Assembly: GCA_033060915.1 (NCBI GenBank)
Contig: CM065385.1
Location: 18,598,501-18,662,500, forward strand
From: Euryodendron excelsum
Lineage: Eukaryota; Streptophyta; Magnoliopsida; Ericales; Pentaphylacaceae
Direction of reading: 5' to 3'
Length of the DNA stretch: 64,000 nt
The notes beneath the pieces were generated by a model. It ran no database searches, was not told where the DNA came from, and was given only the letters and a program-made list of their open reading frames with translations. Position 1 is the stretch's first letter. Each line of letters opens with the position of its first letter. Made by a program: the position numbers and the translations under genes. This document shows, one piece after another, positions 32,609 through 44,046 of this stretch.

Positions 32609-34574
32609 TCAAGATAAAGGGTTGCTCATTCCCAATTCTCTCCTAATCATACAAAACCTATCTTCATTCAAGGGTTTTGTGAATATATCTGCAAGTTGAT
32701 GTTCAGTACTCACAAAATCAAGCAAAATGTCACCTTTTTGCACATGATCACGTATAAAATGATGTCTAATCTCAATGTGCTTTGTGCGAGAGTGTTGGAT
32801 AGGGTTTTTTAGTCAGATTGATGGCACTTGTGTTATCACATCTAACTGGAATATGTTCAAATGTTAAACCAAAGTCCTCTAATTGATGTTTTATCCAAAG
32901 CACTTGTGCACAACAGCTTCCGGCTGCAATATACTTAGCCTCGGCTGTAGAAAGTGCAACAGAGTTTTGTTTCTTACTAGACCATGAAACAAGCATATTT
33001 CCAAGAAATTGACAAGATCCACTAGTACTTTTTCTATCAACTTTGCTACCAGCATAATCAGCATCTGAATAACCAATTAAGTTCAAAGATGTGTTTTTAG
33101 GATACCACAATCCAAGATTAGGTGTGTGCTTAAGGTATCTAAATATTCGTTTAACAGCAACAACATGTGATTCCTTTGGATTAGTTTGAAATCGAGCACA
33201 CAAACATACACTAAACATAATATCAAGCCTACTAGCAGTCAAGTAGAGCAATGAGCCTATCATACTTCTATATAGCTTGGTATTTACCGAAATACCTTTC
33301 TCATCACTGTCAAGTTTTGTTGAAGTATTCATAGGAGTGCCCAATGGTTTCGCATTTTCCAGCCCAAACTTCTTGAGTAGATCTTTGATGTACTTAGCTT
33401 GGTTAATGAAAATTCCTTCCCTTGATTGTTTGATTTGAAGTCCAAGGAAGTAATTGAGCTCACCCATCATGCTCATCTCAAACTCACCCTGCATACACTT
33501 AGCAAATTCTTTGCAAAGCTTTTCATTAGTAGAGCCAAATATAATGTCATCAACATAAATTTGCACAAGCAACATGTCATGATTTTTAACCTTTATAAAA
33601 AGAGTTGTATCAACCTTACCTCTCGTAAAATCATTTTCGGTTAAAAATTTGCTTAGCCTTTCATACCAGGCCCTTGGAGCTTGCTTTAAACCATATAATG
33701 CTTTAGTAAGTTTGAAAACATGTTCTGAAAATATAGGATTTTCAAAGCCAGGAGGTTGTTCAACATACACCTCTTCAGAAATAAAACCATTCAAGAATGC
33801 ACTCTTCACATCCATTTGATAGAGTTTGAAATTCTTGAAACATGAAAATGCAAGCAACATTCTAATAGCTTCTAATCTAGCTACAGGTGCATACGTCTCA
33901 TCAAAATCAATACCTTCTTCTTGACTATAGCCTTGAGCTACAAGTCTAGCCTTGTTTCTAATAATGGTTCCAGATTCATCCATCTTGTTTCTAAACACCC
34001 ATTTGGTTCCAATTACAGGATGATCTTTAGGTCTAGGAACAAGATTCCAAACCTTATTCCTTTCAAATTGGTTTAATTCTTCTTGCATGACCATAATCCA
34101 TGACTCATCATTTTCAGCATCTTGAAAACATTTTGGTTCTATTTGTGAAAGAAAAGCAAGATGATTACACACATTTCTAAGAGATGATCTTGTTCTTACC
34201 CCTTGTGATGGATCACCTAGTATTTGCTCTGTTGGATGGTTGTGGACAAATTTCCACTCCTTTGGCAATCCTTCATTCTCATTTTGTTGGCTTGAGGAGT
34301 CATCTTGATTTCCTTTGTCATGTGGTGAAGCTTCATTTTGAGTTTGATCAATGTTCATCTTATCCAAGTTCTTCTCCACATCATCTATATCATCATTCAC
34401 AGCCTTTCTAGACAAAGAGTTTAGTTCATCAAAAGTAACATGAATTGATTCTTCAACAACTAAGGTTTTCTTATTGTAAACTCTATAAGCCTTGCTATGG
34501 GAGGAATATCCTAGAAAGATAGCTTCATCAGATTTTGCATCAAATTTACCAAGGTTATCCTTATTATTATTCAA
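32609..34574 (-). CDS. Sirevirus reverse transcriptase and RNase H
   Basis: A 600-codon frame starts with the end of integrase ([16 protein letters not shown]), then [23 protein letters not shown] region, [41 protein letters not shown] and the catalytic YVDD at about 33550. RNase H follows with [30 protein letters not shown] and CDNTSAI. The frame is broken at about 32810 by one base in an A-run; the normal C-terminus (ending near a TKPL-type motif and GMSNPLS) then follows to 32609. Catalytic residues look intact. The enzyme makes cDNA from the element RNA inside virus-like particles. Confidence 0.92.
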
Positions 34575-35500
34575 TACAAAGCATTTACATCCAAAAGCTC
34601 TAAAATATGAAACACTTGGTTTCTTGTTTTTCCAAAGCTCGTATGGGTTTTATTTAAAAATTTTCTTACCAAAACTCTGTTTAACACATAGCAAGCTGTG
34701 TTAACAGCTTCAGCCCAAAAATATTTTGGCAAATTGTTTTCACAAAGCATTGTTCTCCCCATTTCTTCCAAAGTCCTGTTTTTCCTTTCAACAACTCTAT
34801 TTTGTTGAGGAGTTCTAGGTGCTGAAAAGTTATGTTCAAAACCATTTTCATCACAATATGTTTCAAAAGGTTTGCAATCAAACTCACCACTATGGTCAAT
34901 CCTAATTGCTGTGATTGTAAATCCTTTTTCGTTTTGAACCCTTTTACAAAATTTGGTAAAGAAAGCAATTGTTTCATCTTTGTGAGCTAGAAAGAATGTC
35001 CATGTAAACCTTGAGTAATCATCAACAATGACAAGAGCATATTGTTTACCAGCTAAGCTTAGAGTTCTAGTTGGTCCAAACAAATCCATATGCAATAGTT
35101 GAAGTGGTCTAGAAGTAGAGAGCATGTTGGTAGATTTAAAAGATACTCTGGTTTGTTTTCCCATTTGACATGCATCACAAGTTTTGTCTTTTTCAAAATT
35201 GAGTTTGGGAAGACCATTTACTAACTCATTTTTAGAAATTTTTGAAATAATGCTCATACTAATATGGCCAAGCCTTCTATGCCACAACCAACTATCCTCT
35301 TTGCTCACAGCAGCAAGGCATTTGATCTTACAAGAAGATAATTCATTTAAGTTGAAAGTGTAAATATTGCCTTGTCTATGACCAGTCAATATGATCTTGT
35401 TATCATTTATGTTTACTACATTACATTTAGATGATTCAAACACTACTTTGCAACCTTTGTCACACAATTGACTAATGCTTAACAGGTTTGTGTTTAAGTC
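34571..35500 (-). CDS. Sirevirus integrase (frameshifted at both ends)
   Basis: From about 35500 the reading has [12 protein letters not shown] and the pre-integrase block [11 protein letters not shown]...LVNGLPKL with C-x2-C (CDACQMGKQ). The catalytic core follows: [27 protein letters not shown] and [20 protein letters not shown], so D, D and E are all present. A one-base loss in a C-run at about 34650 throws the last part out of frame, and the true reading continues in the RT frame. The upstream end joins the protease through another one-base break at about 35495. Integrase inserts the cDNA into host DNA. Confidence 0.9.
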   Translation of the reverse strand, partial: DLNTNLLSISQLCDKGCKVVFESSKCNVVNINDNKIILTGHRQGNIYTFNLNELSSCKIKCLAAVSKEDSWLWHRRLGHISMSIISKISKNELVNGLPKLNFEKDKTCDACQMGKQTRVSFKSTNMLSTSRPLQLLHMDLFGPTRTLSLAGKQYALVIVDDYSRFTWTFFLAHKDETIAFFTKFCKRVQNEKGFTITAIRIDHSGEFDCKPFETYCDENGFEHNFSAPRTPQQNRVVERKNRTLEEMGRTMLCENNLPKYFWAEAVNTACYVLNRVLVRKFLNKTHTSFGKTRNQVFHILELLDVNALY

Positions 35501-35714
35501 CTTTAACAAGTAGAACATTCTCAATAGAAGTTGAAGAATTTTTACCAATACTACCTGTACCGATGATCTTGCCTTTGCTATTATCTCCAAAAGTGACCAA
35601 TCCTCCATCTTTTGGTGTGAGAGAAGTGAATTGAGTTTCATCTCCAGTCATATGTCTTGAACAGCCACTGTCCAAGTACCATTGATCCTTTTTGGAGTTG
35701 GCTTGAAGACACAC
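35472..35714 (-). CDS. Sirevirus aspartic protease (partial frame)
   Basis: The frame holds WYLDSGCSRHMTGD, the copia protease active-site motif (D-S-G), then GGLVTFGDN, KGKIIGTGSIG and [12 protein letters not shown]. It is separated from gag by a stop at 35731 and from integrase by a one-base shift at about 35495. It would cleave the polyprotein. Confidence 0.88.
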   Translation of the reverse strand: MCLQANSKKDQWYLDSGCSRHMTGDETQFTSLTPKDGGLVTFGDNSKGKIIGTGSIGKNSSTSIENVLLVKGLKHKPVKH

Positions 35715-35730
35715 TTACAAAACAAGCAAC

Positions 35731-36236
35731 TCAACCTTTGACCTTTGGTACCCAAATCATCTTGGGTCCAGTGGAGTTAGTCTTCAATGTTCCTTTTGGA
35801 ACCCAAGCTTTCTTGACAACATGAGATTGTTGTATAAGAAAACATTGATTTGCAAAGTGACCTCTCTTATGACAGTAGAAGCATGTGATTGGTGCTTTTG
35901 AAAACTTTTTATGTTTAAAAACATTGTAACCTATTCCAGCCTTGTCAAGAGAGCAATTTCGTTTTCCAAGCATGACATCAAGTTTATCTCTTCCATTGAC
36001 ACATTTAGAAAGAGATTTTTCTAAATCAGTGACTTTTTCTTTTAAAACAGAGTTTTCATTTTTCAAGATGTCATTTTCATTTTGTAACTCTTCACTTTCT
36101 TCTGTGAGAGTGAATACCATATTCTTGAGAAGATTGTTTTTGATGCTTAGCTTTTTAAATTCAACTATCAAATCATCAAAAGCATCTTGCAATTCATTAA
36201 AAGAAAAATCAGAATTAGTTACCTCTGTTTTTCTTC
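35731..36236 (-). CDS. Sirevirus gag C-terminal coiled coil and second zinc knuckle
   Basis: In the frame next to gag, a heptad-rich segment (ELQDAFDDLIVEFKKLS, NMVFTLTEESEELQNENDIL, NSVLKEKVTDLEKSL) predicts a coiled coil. It is followed by KLDVMLGKRNCSLDKAGIGY, a second CCHC knuckle (CFYCHKRGHFANQC) and KAWVPKGT/MIWVPKVKG. This extension is typical of Sirevirus gag. The shift from the gag frame lies in an A-run at about 36228-36232. Confidence 0.85.
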
Positions 36237-37277
36237 TTCATGTGCCATAAGACATAGGTTGGCTACTTCATGAGTTTCAGATTCATCTAAGCTTGAATCC
36301 TCACTGTCACTCCATGTTGCAGCTAGAGCCTTCTTCCCTCTTTCTTTCTTTCCTTTCTTTTTCAGCTGAGGACACCCATTTCTCATGTGTCCTGGCTTTT
36401 TGCATTCGTAGCATATGATGGTAGAATCCTTGTTGTTGGATTCACCCTTTGCTTCAATCTTCTTTCCTCCCTTCCACCTTCTTCTCATGAATCTCTTGAA
36501 TTTTCTTGTGATGAGAGCAAGATCTTCCTCATCTTCTTCTTCACTTCCAGATTCATTTTCTGATGTGGTGGTCTTGAATGCAACAGACTTCTTTTTCTTG
36601 TCCTCTTCTTCTTGAGCATTCTGTTTTCGGGTTAGCTCATAAGTCATAAGAGAGCCAAGAAGTTCTTCAAAAGGTAGAATGTTGAGGTCTTTAGCTTCTT
36701 GAATGACTGTCACCTTTGCTTCCCATGTCTTTGGCAGTGATCTTAAGATTTTTCTCACCTGTTCACTGTTAGGATACACTTTTCCAAGAGACTTTAAGCC
36801 ATTTACAATGTCAGTAAATCTAGTGAACATCTCAGTTATAGACTCATCAGATTTCATTCTAAATAATTCATAGTTATGCACAAGAATGTTAATTTTTGAC
36901 TCCTTGACCTGATTTGTTCCTTCATGAGTTACTTCAAGTCTGTCCCAAATTTCTTTGGCAGATTCACAGGTGGAAATTCTATTGAACTCATTTGGATCTA
37001 ATGCACAATATAAGATATTCATAGCCTTAGCATTAGATTGCATAAGCTTCATGTCATTCTCATCCCATTCATTTTCAGGTTTGGGGATAACTTCTCTTTC
37101 AGTAACTTTCCTGGGAGTTTTAGGACCATTAACGATAATCATCCATAACTCATAATCAACAGATTGAATATAAATCCTCATTCTATTCTTCCAATAGTTG
37201 TAGTTTGTACCATTAAACATTGGAGGTCTATTAGTGGATTGACCCTCACCTAGAGAGCTTCCAAACATGGTTGCCAT
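36219..37277 (-). CDS. Sirevirus gag
   Basis: A 352-codon frame with the copia gag core (UBN2-like): PMFNGTNYNYWKNRMRIYI, then SAKEIWDRLEVTHEGTNQVK, LFRMKSDESITEMFTRF and ILRSLPKTWEAKVTVIQEA. A charged linker (SEEEDEEDLALITRKFKRF) and a CCHC knuckle (CYECKKPGHMRNGC) follow. The start at 37277 lies just below the primer site. Gag forms the particle and binds RNA. The frame ends early at a one-base break and continues in the next entry. Confidence 0.92.
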   Translation of the reverse strand: MATMFGSSLGEGQSTNRPPMFNGTNYNYWKNRMRIYIQSVDYELWMIIVNGPKTPRKVTEREVIPKPENEWDENDMKLMQSNAKAMNILYCALDPNEFNRISTCESAKEIWDRLEVTHEGTNQVKESKINILVHNYELFRMKSDESITEMFTRFTDIVNGLKSLGKVYPNSEQVRKILRSLPKTWEAKVTVIQEAKDLNILPFEELLGSLMTYELTRKQNAQEEEDKKKKSVAFKTTTSENESGSEEEDEEDLALITRKFKRFMRRRWKGGKKIEAKGESNNKDSTIICYECKKPGHMRNGCPQLKKKGKKERGKKALAATWSDSEDSSLDESETHEVANLCLMAHEEEKQR

Positions 37278-37319
37278 GGATCAACTCTAAGGATGTTAAG
37301 CCTTTAAACTAGAGTACTA

Positions 37320-37331
37320 GCTCTGATACCA
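37320..37331 (-). other. Primer-binding site, tRNA-iMet type
   Basis: On the minus strand TGGTATCAGAGC stands two bases inside the 5' LTR. It is the classic complement to the 3' end of initiator tRNA-Met used by plant copia elements. Confidence 0.95.
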
Positions 37332-37333
37332 AT

Positions 37334-39098
37334 TGTTGGCCCAAGTAGGCAACCCAAGAGGGGGGGTGAATTGGGTTTTATAGAATTTTTTAACAAGAAC
37401 TTCAACTAAAACTTGTTTATGTATTTTAATAACAATTAATCGAAATATATATATATCAAGCAAGTGGAGTGTATGTCAATATATATATTTATGCAAACAT
37501 GTATAGTGAGCAATTAAACAAAACAGAGGCAGAAAAGAAGTGCACCAGATTTATAGAGGTTCGACCAACCTTGCCTACGTCCTCTCTTCTTCGATCCTCT
37601 CGAAGGAATTCCACTATGTAATACTCCTTACACAGCTGCTGGTTGTGCCACGAGTGCCCAGCTCACTCTTTACAAAAGCTTCTTCCCAAGCTTTCAAAAT
37701 CCAAGAGATTTTGTCCAAGCTTCTCCTAAACTTACAAGTGTTTTTCCCAAGAACACTTAAACTTACTAGGTTACAAACCCACCCAAACAAGAATGAATGA
37801 AAATTATACAGAGAGTGACTCTTCTAGTGAGTATACAAATGAATACAACTCAATGGATAACTTTAAACACTCAGCAGAAATATATGGCAGTGAGGTACAG
37901 GTGATTTTCAGCTTCAAGCACTTGATATGAATGGTATGATTGCTCTATTCTTCTTCTTTGACGCTGTATGTATCTCATATATATAGGTATGGATCGATTC
38001 TAGCCGTTGGAGAAGTATGGGAGAAGATTTGGTTGTGTTTGTGCCCATACCGTCTGTCAGAAAACTAGCCGTTAGAGTCTAGGAGTCGACTCTTTTCACA
38101 ATGAGTCGACTCTTTTTGCATTTCAGCAGATTTTTCAAGTTTCTGTCCAAATGAGTCGACTCTTTTTATCCCAGGAGTCGACTCTTTTCAGCAGTCTGCA
38201 GAATTGTTTGTTCTCTGTTGCAATAAGTCGACTCTTTTTGGCCAGGAGTCGACTCTTTTAAGCTTCCAGCACAAATCCAAGGCTCTGTTCGAATGAGTCG
38301 ACTCTTCTTGCTTGAGGGGTCGACTCTTTTTCCAAAACCCATATTTTTTGCAACTTTTCTTCAACCTTTTTCAAAGCTTCTAATCTCTTCAAGGATCATC
38401 TAAATGGGCTTTTTAAAGCTTGCAAACACTTCTTCAAGATTAGATGACTCCAAGAACATCTTCAATCCATTCAAGGTGAGTTTTCTTCATTTTCCTCACT
38501 TGTAGAGCTCTTCCATCATCATAGCTTCATCCATTGATTCAAGTCTTCTTCAATATCTTCAAGAGAGCTTCCATGACTTAGAATCTTCATTTCTTCAATC
38601 AACATGGCTTCTCCATGGACTTCAACAACTCAAGAAAGCTTTCCAAATCTTGTGATTCCTTCCATGTCTTCAAGACATCTTCAAATCTTCTAAGAAAACT
38701 TCCATATTTTGAGTTGGTATCTTTTTCTTCCATTCTTGCAAGATATCTTCAAGTACTCAAAGTCTTCAATCTTTTAAATCAAGACTTTGATCATTTTCAT
38801 TCTTCTTCTTTGATATCCATCATCTTCATTTCCTTATAAAATCACCATTGTTGAATATGCTATTCTTTCATGCTTATCAATCTTCAATCTAGGATTTTCA
38901 TCAACTTGAAATTTCTTTTTCTTCTTATAATATCACCTTTGTAAAATACATCACTTCATCATGCTTTTCATCATAAATCCTTTATTATGATAAGCTTCAA
39001 GTCAAGATCTAATTAATAATTCATCTGCACACTAAGTAGAAATATTAGATCATTTAGCCATGTTTTGTTATCATCAAAATCAAGGCATTGACTCAACA
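37334..39098 (-). repeat. 5' LTR of the Sirevirus (1765 bp)
   Basis: The second LTR copy, nearly identical to 27668-29429. It contains the palindrome cluster at 38083-38326 and a minus-strand TATA at 37977-37985 (TATATATA in CCTATATATATGAG). Transcription would start somewhat below 37960 and run toward lower coordinates through gag. Confidence 0.95.
37977..37985 (-). promoter_or_regulatory. TATA box of the Sirevirus 5' LTR
   Basis: CTATATATATG on the minus strand, located about 1.1 kb into the LTR and about 100 bp beyond the palindrome cluster, a good fit to an LTR promoter. The 3' LTR has the same sequence at 28309-28317. Confidence 0.55.
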
Positions 39099-39103
39099 TC
39101 TTG

Positions 39104-41724
39104 AATATCTCACTTTCCTAAAACGATTCTAACCATTAAAAGATTAGAACCATTCTAGAATTGTGATTTTGACAACAACTAAGGTTTGAAATATAGACCA
39201 TAATGACCACATTGAATGTAACACTTTTCTAAAACAACCCTAATTATAAATGGCTAGAATCACCTTAGGATTGTGAGTTTTGAAAGCAAATAGGGTTTGA
39301 AACCCTAATATGGACCTTTATGGTCACATTGAATGTAACACTTTCCTAAAACAACCATAACCATGAAATGGCGAGAATCATTTTAGGATTGTAGTTTTGA
39401 AAACAAGTTTGAAACAGGGAGGTTTTAAATGCAAGTTTTAAAAGAGAACCTTGATGCAAGTTTGAAAACAACTTTGAATGTAATATTGAATGCAATGCAT
39501 GAGCATGACAATCATTATGCAATAGGGATGTGAACATACAAGGTTAGGCATCACCATATAATCAAGGGGGTCGAACCCAAACCGTCTTAGGTTGAACTTA
39601 AAGAAAGCTCCAACACAGTGACTTTCAATAACTCTTCCTAGGGATGAATCAGGAGATCTCTTGTTTCAAGCATGCAAGAAGAGGAGGTAGAATATGAGAA
39701 TTGAAATAGAAAAAAAAAATCTAAGTCGATTAGGAGGGAGAAAATAGAAGGGGAATTGCATAAACTAAATCGAAAACCTACCTTATCTTATTTTTACTTT
39801 GATTGCTTTGTGTGCTTTACCTTGAGAGTTTTAAGATGCAGCATTTGGTCTTTAATGGATGTTTGGAGGCTTGTATTTGAATGTATGGAGTATATGGAAG
39901 CTAGGGTTGGAGTGTATGGAGGTTAGGGTTTAAGGGAGCTTGAGAAAATTAAGATTTTAAGGGAACTTGAGCTCTATTTTCAATGCGGCAAAGTTTCTAG
40001 AGTGATTTTTTGGACCTCGAATATGCAAGGGGAGGGTTTGTATTTATAAGCAAATGGAACAGGAACTAGCGCCTGTTGCCGTGGCGCCAGTATGTTTTTA
40101 ACCTTAGCGCCATTAGAAGTGGCCCCAAGCCATTTTTTGCTTGGTGTCATTACTAGTGGTGCCAGCCCCTTTAAGAAACTTTTGAGGCTGCAAAAAATAG
40201 ACCTTTGGCCCTTGTGACATAAAGCAGAAGATTTGGGCGCATGTCCTAGTGACTACCATGCAATGTTTAGCCTGGCTCCAATAGGAGTGACTCTAGAAAG
40301 TTCGAGAATGATTTGGAAGGTTTCAAGTAACCAAATTCAGCTAAGAGTGGATGGAAACCCTTAAAAGAGTGTCTCGAAGGTAACTGGCGTGATAAACAAT
40401 GTCAGAATCTTTAAAAAGGTTGACCGGCCCACTAGGGGCAAAAACGGTCATTTGAAGCAAGAAAACACCAAAATGGACCTGGAGTGATCTAAGAGAAGGC
40501 TTGAAGGTTAGAAACACTATCGAGAGTGTTCTGAGGGATTGACTATTTGATTCCCAGAGCCGGTGCAGTTTGGAAGAGGTGACCGGCCTACTAGGGGCAA
40601 AACGGTCATTTCATACTGAGTTTATCGGAACGGACTTGGAATCGTCCAAAAAGGTGTTAAAAGGTTGGAAATACTTTTAGAAACATCGTTGAAAGGTAAT
40701 CGATTTGATACACAGAGCTGGTGTGATTTTCGAAGGCAATTGAATGCCTATGGGCAAAATGGTTATTTTAACTGGATGCCTTTGGAATCGATTCGAAAGC
40801 TACTAGAAGGCACTAGAATATGCTAGATTATCATTGAAACAATCTTGTAAGTATATACTTTCCGTTCTGAGGACTTATGTACTTTATCAAGAAACGTGCC
40901 AGAAGAGCCCAAGGAGCAATTGGGCCATTTTTCACCATAGTAGGCTAGCAAGCACTGTTGTTGACCTAGGTTTTGAGTGTTTCTGTTACTCGAGCAAGGT
41001 GTGACGAGTTGGTTTCCAAAGGTATCTCATCCTTTGGTAAACGTATCACTGCCAAGAGGTGTTTTCGATCCCATAACATAGGGGTTTTGTTGGCAATTCT
41101 CCATGTTGACTTGTTTGCGAGTGTTTCCACCACTCTAACGATTGCGATGTTTGTGAGTGTTTCCGCCACTCTGATGGTGTGCGTTCATTTTGGAGACTAC
41201 TTAATCTTGAAAAACTACTAGATGCTGCTATCGTCTCGAGGTCTTAGGTACTTTCCTGATCGACGTGCCAGATAGCAGACATTCTATATTGGCGGGCTAG
41301 CAGACGCCAAAAGTGAGCCGTTCTTCCATCTCGAGGACTTGGGTTCTGTCCTGGCCTGTGGGTGTGAAGGAACTTATCATTCTGAGGGATTTTGTGCTTT
41401 CTCGGTAAACTTGTCGTACTAGATGGATTTACCATCTGAGGGATCAATTTTCTTGAAAAACGTGTCAAATTGAGTTGGAATTGGAATTGAGTTGAAATAG
41501 GGACTTACCGTCTTTAAGAAAACGTGCCAACTAGAAGTGGACCGAGCAATGTGTCAAGGACATTTTGGTTATTTTGCCTCTATTGGGATTGGCGGGCCCG
41601 TGAAGTGATTGATTGACTAGATTGAATCCGGAAAACTGATCTGCCTTGAATGTGTCTGTGTCAGTTTGATTGTGAGTCTAGTCGGGCCGGAGATAATCGA
41701 GCAAGCAAAAATAAGGTACTTACA
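39104..41724 (+). mobile_element. Giant LTR family G, copy G5, right part
   Basis: It continues 27667 after removal of the Sirevirus and one TCTTG. It holds the CACTTTCCTAAAAC leader blocks, a TATA at 40041-40048, inverted repeats with GGCGCC (40070-40170), about three 155-bp-type units (AGGGGCAAAA near 40434 and 40580), and only a few hairpin monomers (40976, 41121, 41156). It ends GGTACTTACA at 41724. Total G5 is 4371 bp. It is clearly older than G3 and G4. Confidence 0.78.
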
Positions 41725-42755
41725 GTTAGAAAGTTCATAGGCTTGAATAAGCCGTTTGAAGTTGCGTTAGAAGGGCGTCTGAAGGAGGCGCCAAGCATTT
41801 GAACGCTACATGGGAATCTGCAGTTTTCACTTTTATAGAAGCCAGGATTGAGGCTTGTTTTAGGGTTGTTGTTTATTTTACTAGTTTTAGGTTTTTCTTA
41901 ACAACTTTAGAGAGATATAGAGTGGTTTCTTCGTAGCTTTTCATAGTTCTTCAATATTTTGTAATTGGATTAATTGATTTCAATAATATTTCAATATATA
42001 TATTTGCGTATCCGTAATGGCGTTAAGTAACTAAATTCCATCTTGGGTTCAATTGTGAAGATTGATTAAAGATTTTGAAAGAACAATAGAGGTAATTAGG
42101 GTTTTAATGTTTTCATCTTCTTCTTCTTAATTCTTGGTGATCAAACCCTAGATATTTATAAAAATTTGTTTTGACTAAGTTTTATAATATGTATGCACAA
42201 ACCCTAATTTGGTATAGATATTGTACAAATCAATGGTATTAATCTATGACTGTAATTTTATTACAAATCTAGGATTGGTTATTAAATAATTTATGCCTCT
42301 ATTGTTGTATCTTTCGAATCAAAGACTTATGATATAGTCGATAATTTGAGTTATCAAAAAACCACCACTGGAATTTCGAGTGAAGCAACTGATTTGAACA
42401 ATTGGTTTCAAGACTTTCTTTTATTCAATTAAAAATCATTTTCAATAGTTTAGTTTAGTTAAATCAAACTCGTCAAAAACAATCAATTTTTTGTTTTCTT
42501 CTAGAAATAATTGAATAATTTTGCAATTTCTGAGAGGTGAGTATTAGTCTTTTCATCAACTTTTCAAGTTCCATATGGACTCAACCCCGGACTCATCGAG
42601 TTATACTGCTTCGCCATTTTACTCTTGGGATTATTCTCAAAAACTGAGTTCTTTAGGATTGAAGATTTTAGAGTCACTCATTAAAGTTATTCCACATATA
42701 ATCATGTTAAACATTACTCCTCATATAATCATATTAAAGATTTGATATCTCCCTA
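41725..42755 (+). repeat. X repeat copy 2, LTR-like part
   Basis: Matches 49490-50520. It has a TATA-like TTTTATAGAAGCC at 41832-41845 followed by GGGTTGTTGTTTATTTTAC and CAACTTTAGAGAGATATAG. It ends in the GACT-GACCCC...CGAGTTATACTGCTTCG segment that in several gypsy LTRs lies near the 3' end. It is non-coding. Confidence 0.6.
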
Positions 42756-44046
42756 AAAGCAATTTGGTCATTTTTTACTAAGACGGGCTAGCAAGCGTCG
42801 GTGTTGACCTGGGTTTACAAGTGTTTCCATCACTCCAACAGTTGTGATGGGTTGGTTTCCGGAGGTCTCTCTATTCTCTAAAAAACATGTCACGGCCAAG
42901 GGGCGATTTTGGTCCTGTGACACTAGGGGTTTTGATAGCATACCCTTGTCGACCTGGTGAATGTTCTCGTCACTCCAACAACTTAAAAGATTATGAGTGT
43001 TTCAGTCACTCCAAAGATTTGGTGTTGGTTCCAGAAATAGTCTGATCTCGGGAAACTATCGGATGCCAAGAAGCCCAACACACATTATACATTGGCCGGC
43101 TAGCAGGCGCTAGAAGTAAACCATTTAAAGTTTGTGAGTGTTTCCATCATTCCGACAACGGTGATTGGTTTTGGAGACCGTCCGGTCTTTGAAAACTATC
43201 TTGGAAATGCCTAGGGGCATTTTGGTCATTCGGCTTTAGTTGGACCCAACGGACCTGAAAAGTGACCAATTGACTGGATTGGAGTTTGAAAAGCCGGTTT
43301 GGACTTTATTGTATTGTGACATTTTCCTAGAAGATTGATTTGGACTGGATATTGCCAAGGGGGCAAAACTAGGGTGCTTACAACAATCACCAAGTCGTAT
43401 ACACTTACATCTTTGTAGTTTTTGTTATTGGATTGCTCTTGTTGTATTTTATGTACAATTACTCTTATAATGAGCTTTCTATTGAAAGATCAGTGTGTTT
43501 ATTTTCTTGCAAGTGTATGACTGATAAGGTTTGAATCAAAGCATAGAGGATATGATTGGATGAGTATGAGACATTCGAGTTATATTGCATTGATAGTACA
43601 CTTTTACGTGAATCTTTCATATATGCTTTATGCCTTAACCTTGCATGATTCAAGATATAGGGTAAATTGATAATTATCTTAAGGAAGCTATTATATGCTT
43701 CAATTAGATGTACTATCATTGATTGCATTACATGTATTGATGTTTGTGGGTACCATCATTAGAAACTCTCACGAGACACCACTCGTCCACTAGTGATAAC
43801 CTAGGGATTTAAAGGCTTGGTCCATAGGCTAAATGCACTCGTGACTCCTATGAAAGTGAAGATTATCTTTTAATTTTTTAGTGTTTTGCTAGGAACTAGC
43901 AAAAAGCTAGTTTAGGGGTGTGATTGTGCTCTAAAAGTGCAATCATTATGCCTTAACTGATTTCTTGTTAACCAAGAGTAGGAGTATTTGTGTAGTTTTA
44001 GTCCTATCTCATTTCTAACTTGGTATGTTTTATGTAAACAGGAATC
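42756..44046 (+). repeat. Truncated G fragment D2 and X repeat copy 2 pre-LTR part
   Basis: 42756-43381 matches D1 (18921-19442 plus 25148-25272) with the same left junction and the same terminal GGTGCTTACAACAATCAC. 43382-44046 matches 25273-25917 and 48789-49325, including the purine-rich CAAAAAGCTAGTTTAGGGG before TGTGATTGTGCTC. D2 has hairpin monomers at 42811, 42960, 42994 and 43136. Confidence 0.62.

Larger units (their letters stand above)
27668..39098 (-). mobile_element. Complete young Sirevirus-type Ty1/copia retrotransposon
   Basis: Two direct LTRs (27668-29429 and 37334-39098) bound the element, with TG...CA ends and a perfect 5-bp duplication TCTTG at 27663-27667 and 39099-39103. 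Coding order on the minus strand is gag, protease, integrase, RT/RNase H, then a third ORF, which is copia order. The extra ORF, the gag coiled-coil extension and the multiple polypurine motifs place it in the Sirevirus (SIRE/Maximus) group. By eye the LTRs differ by about five substitutions and two short indels in 1.76 kb. It inserted into G5 and is the most recent event in the window. The gag-pol reading has several single-base breaks, described in the gene entries. Confidence 0.95.
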
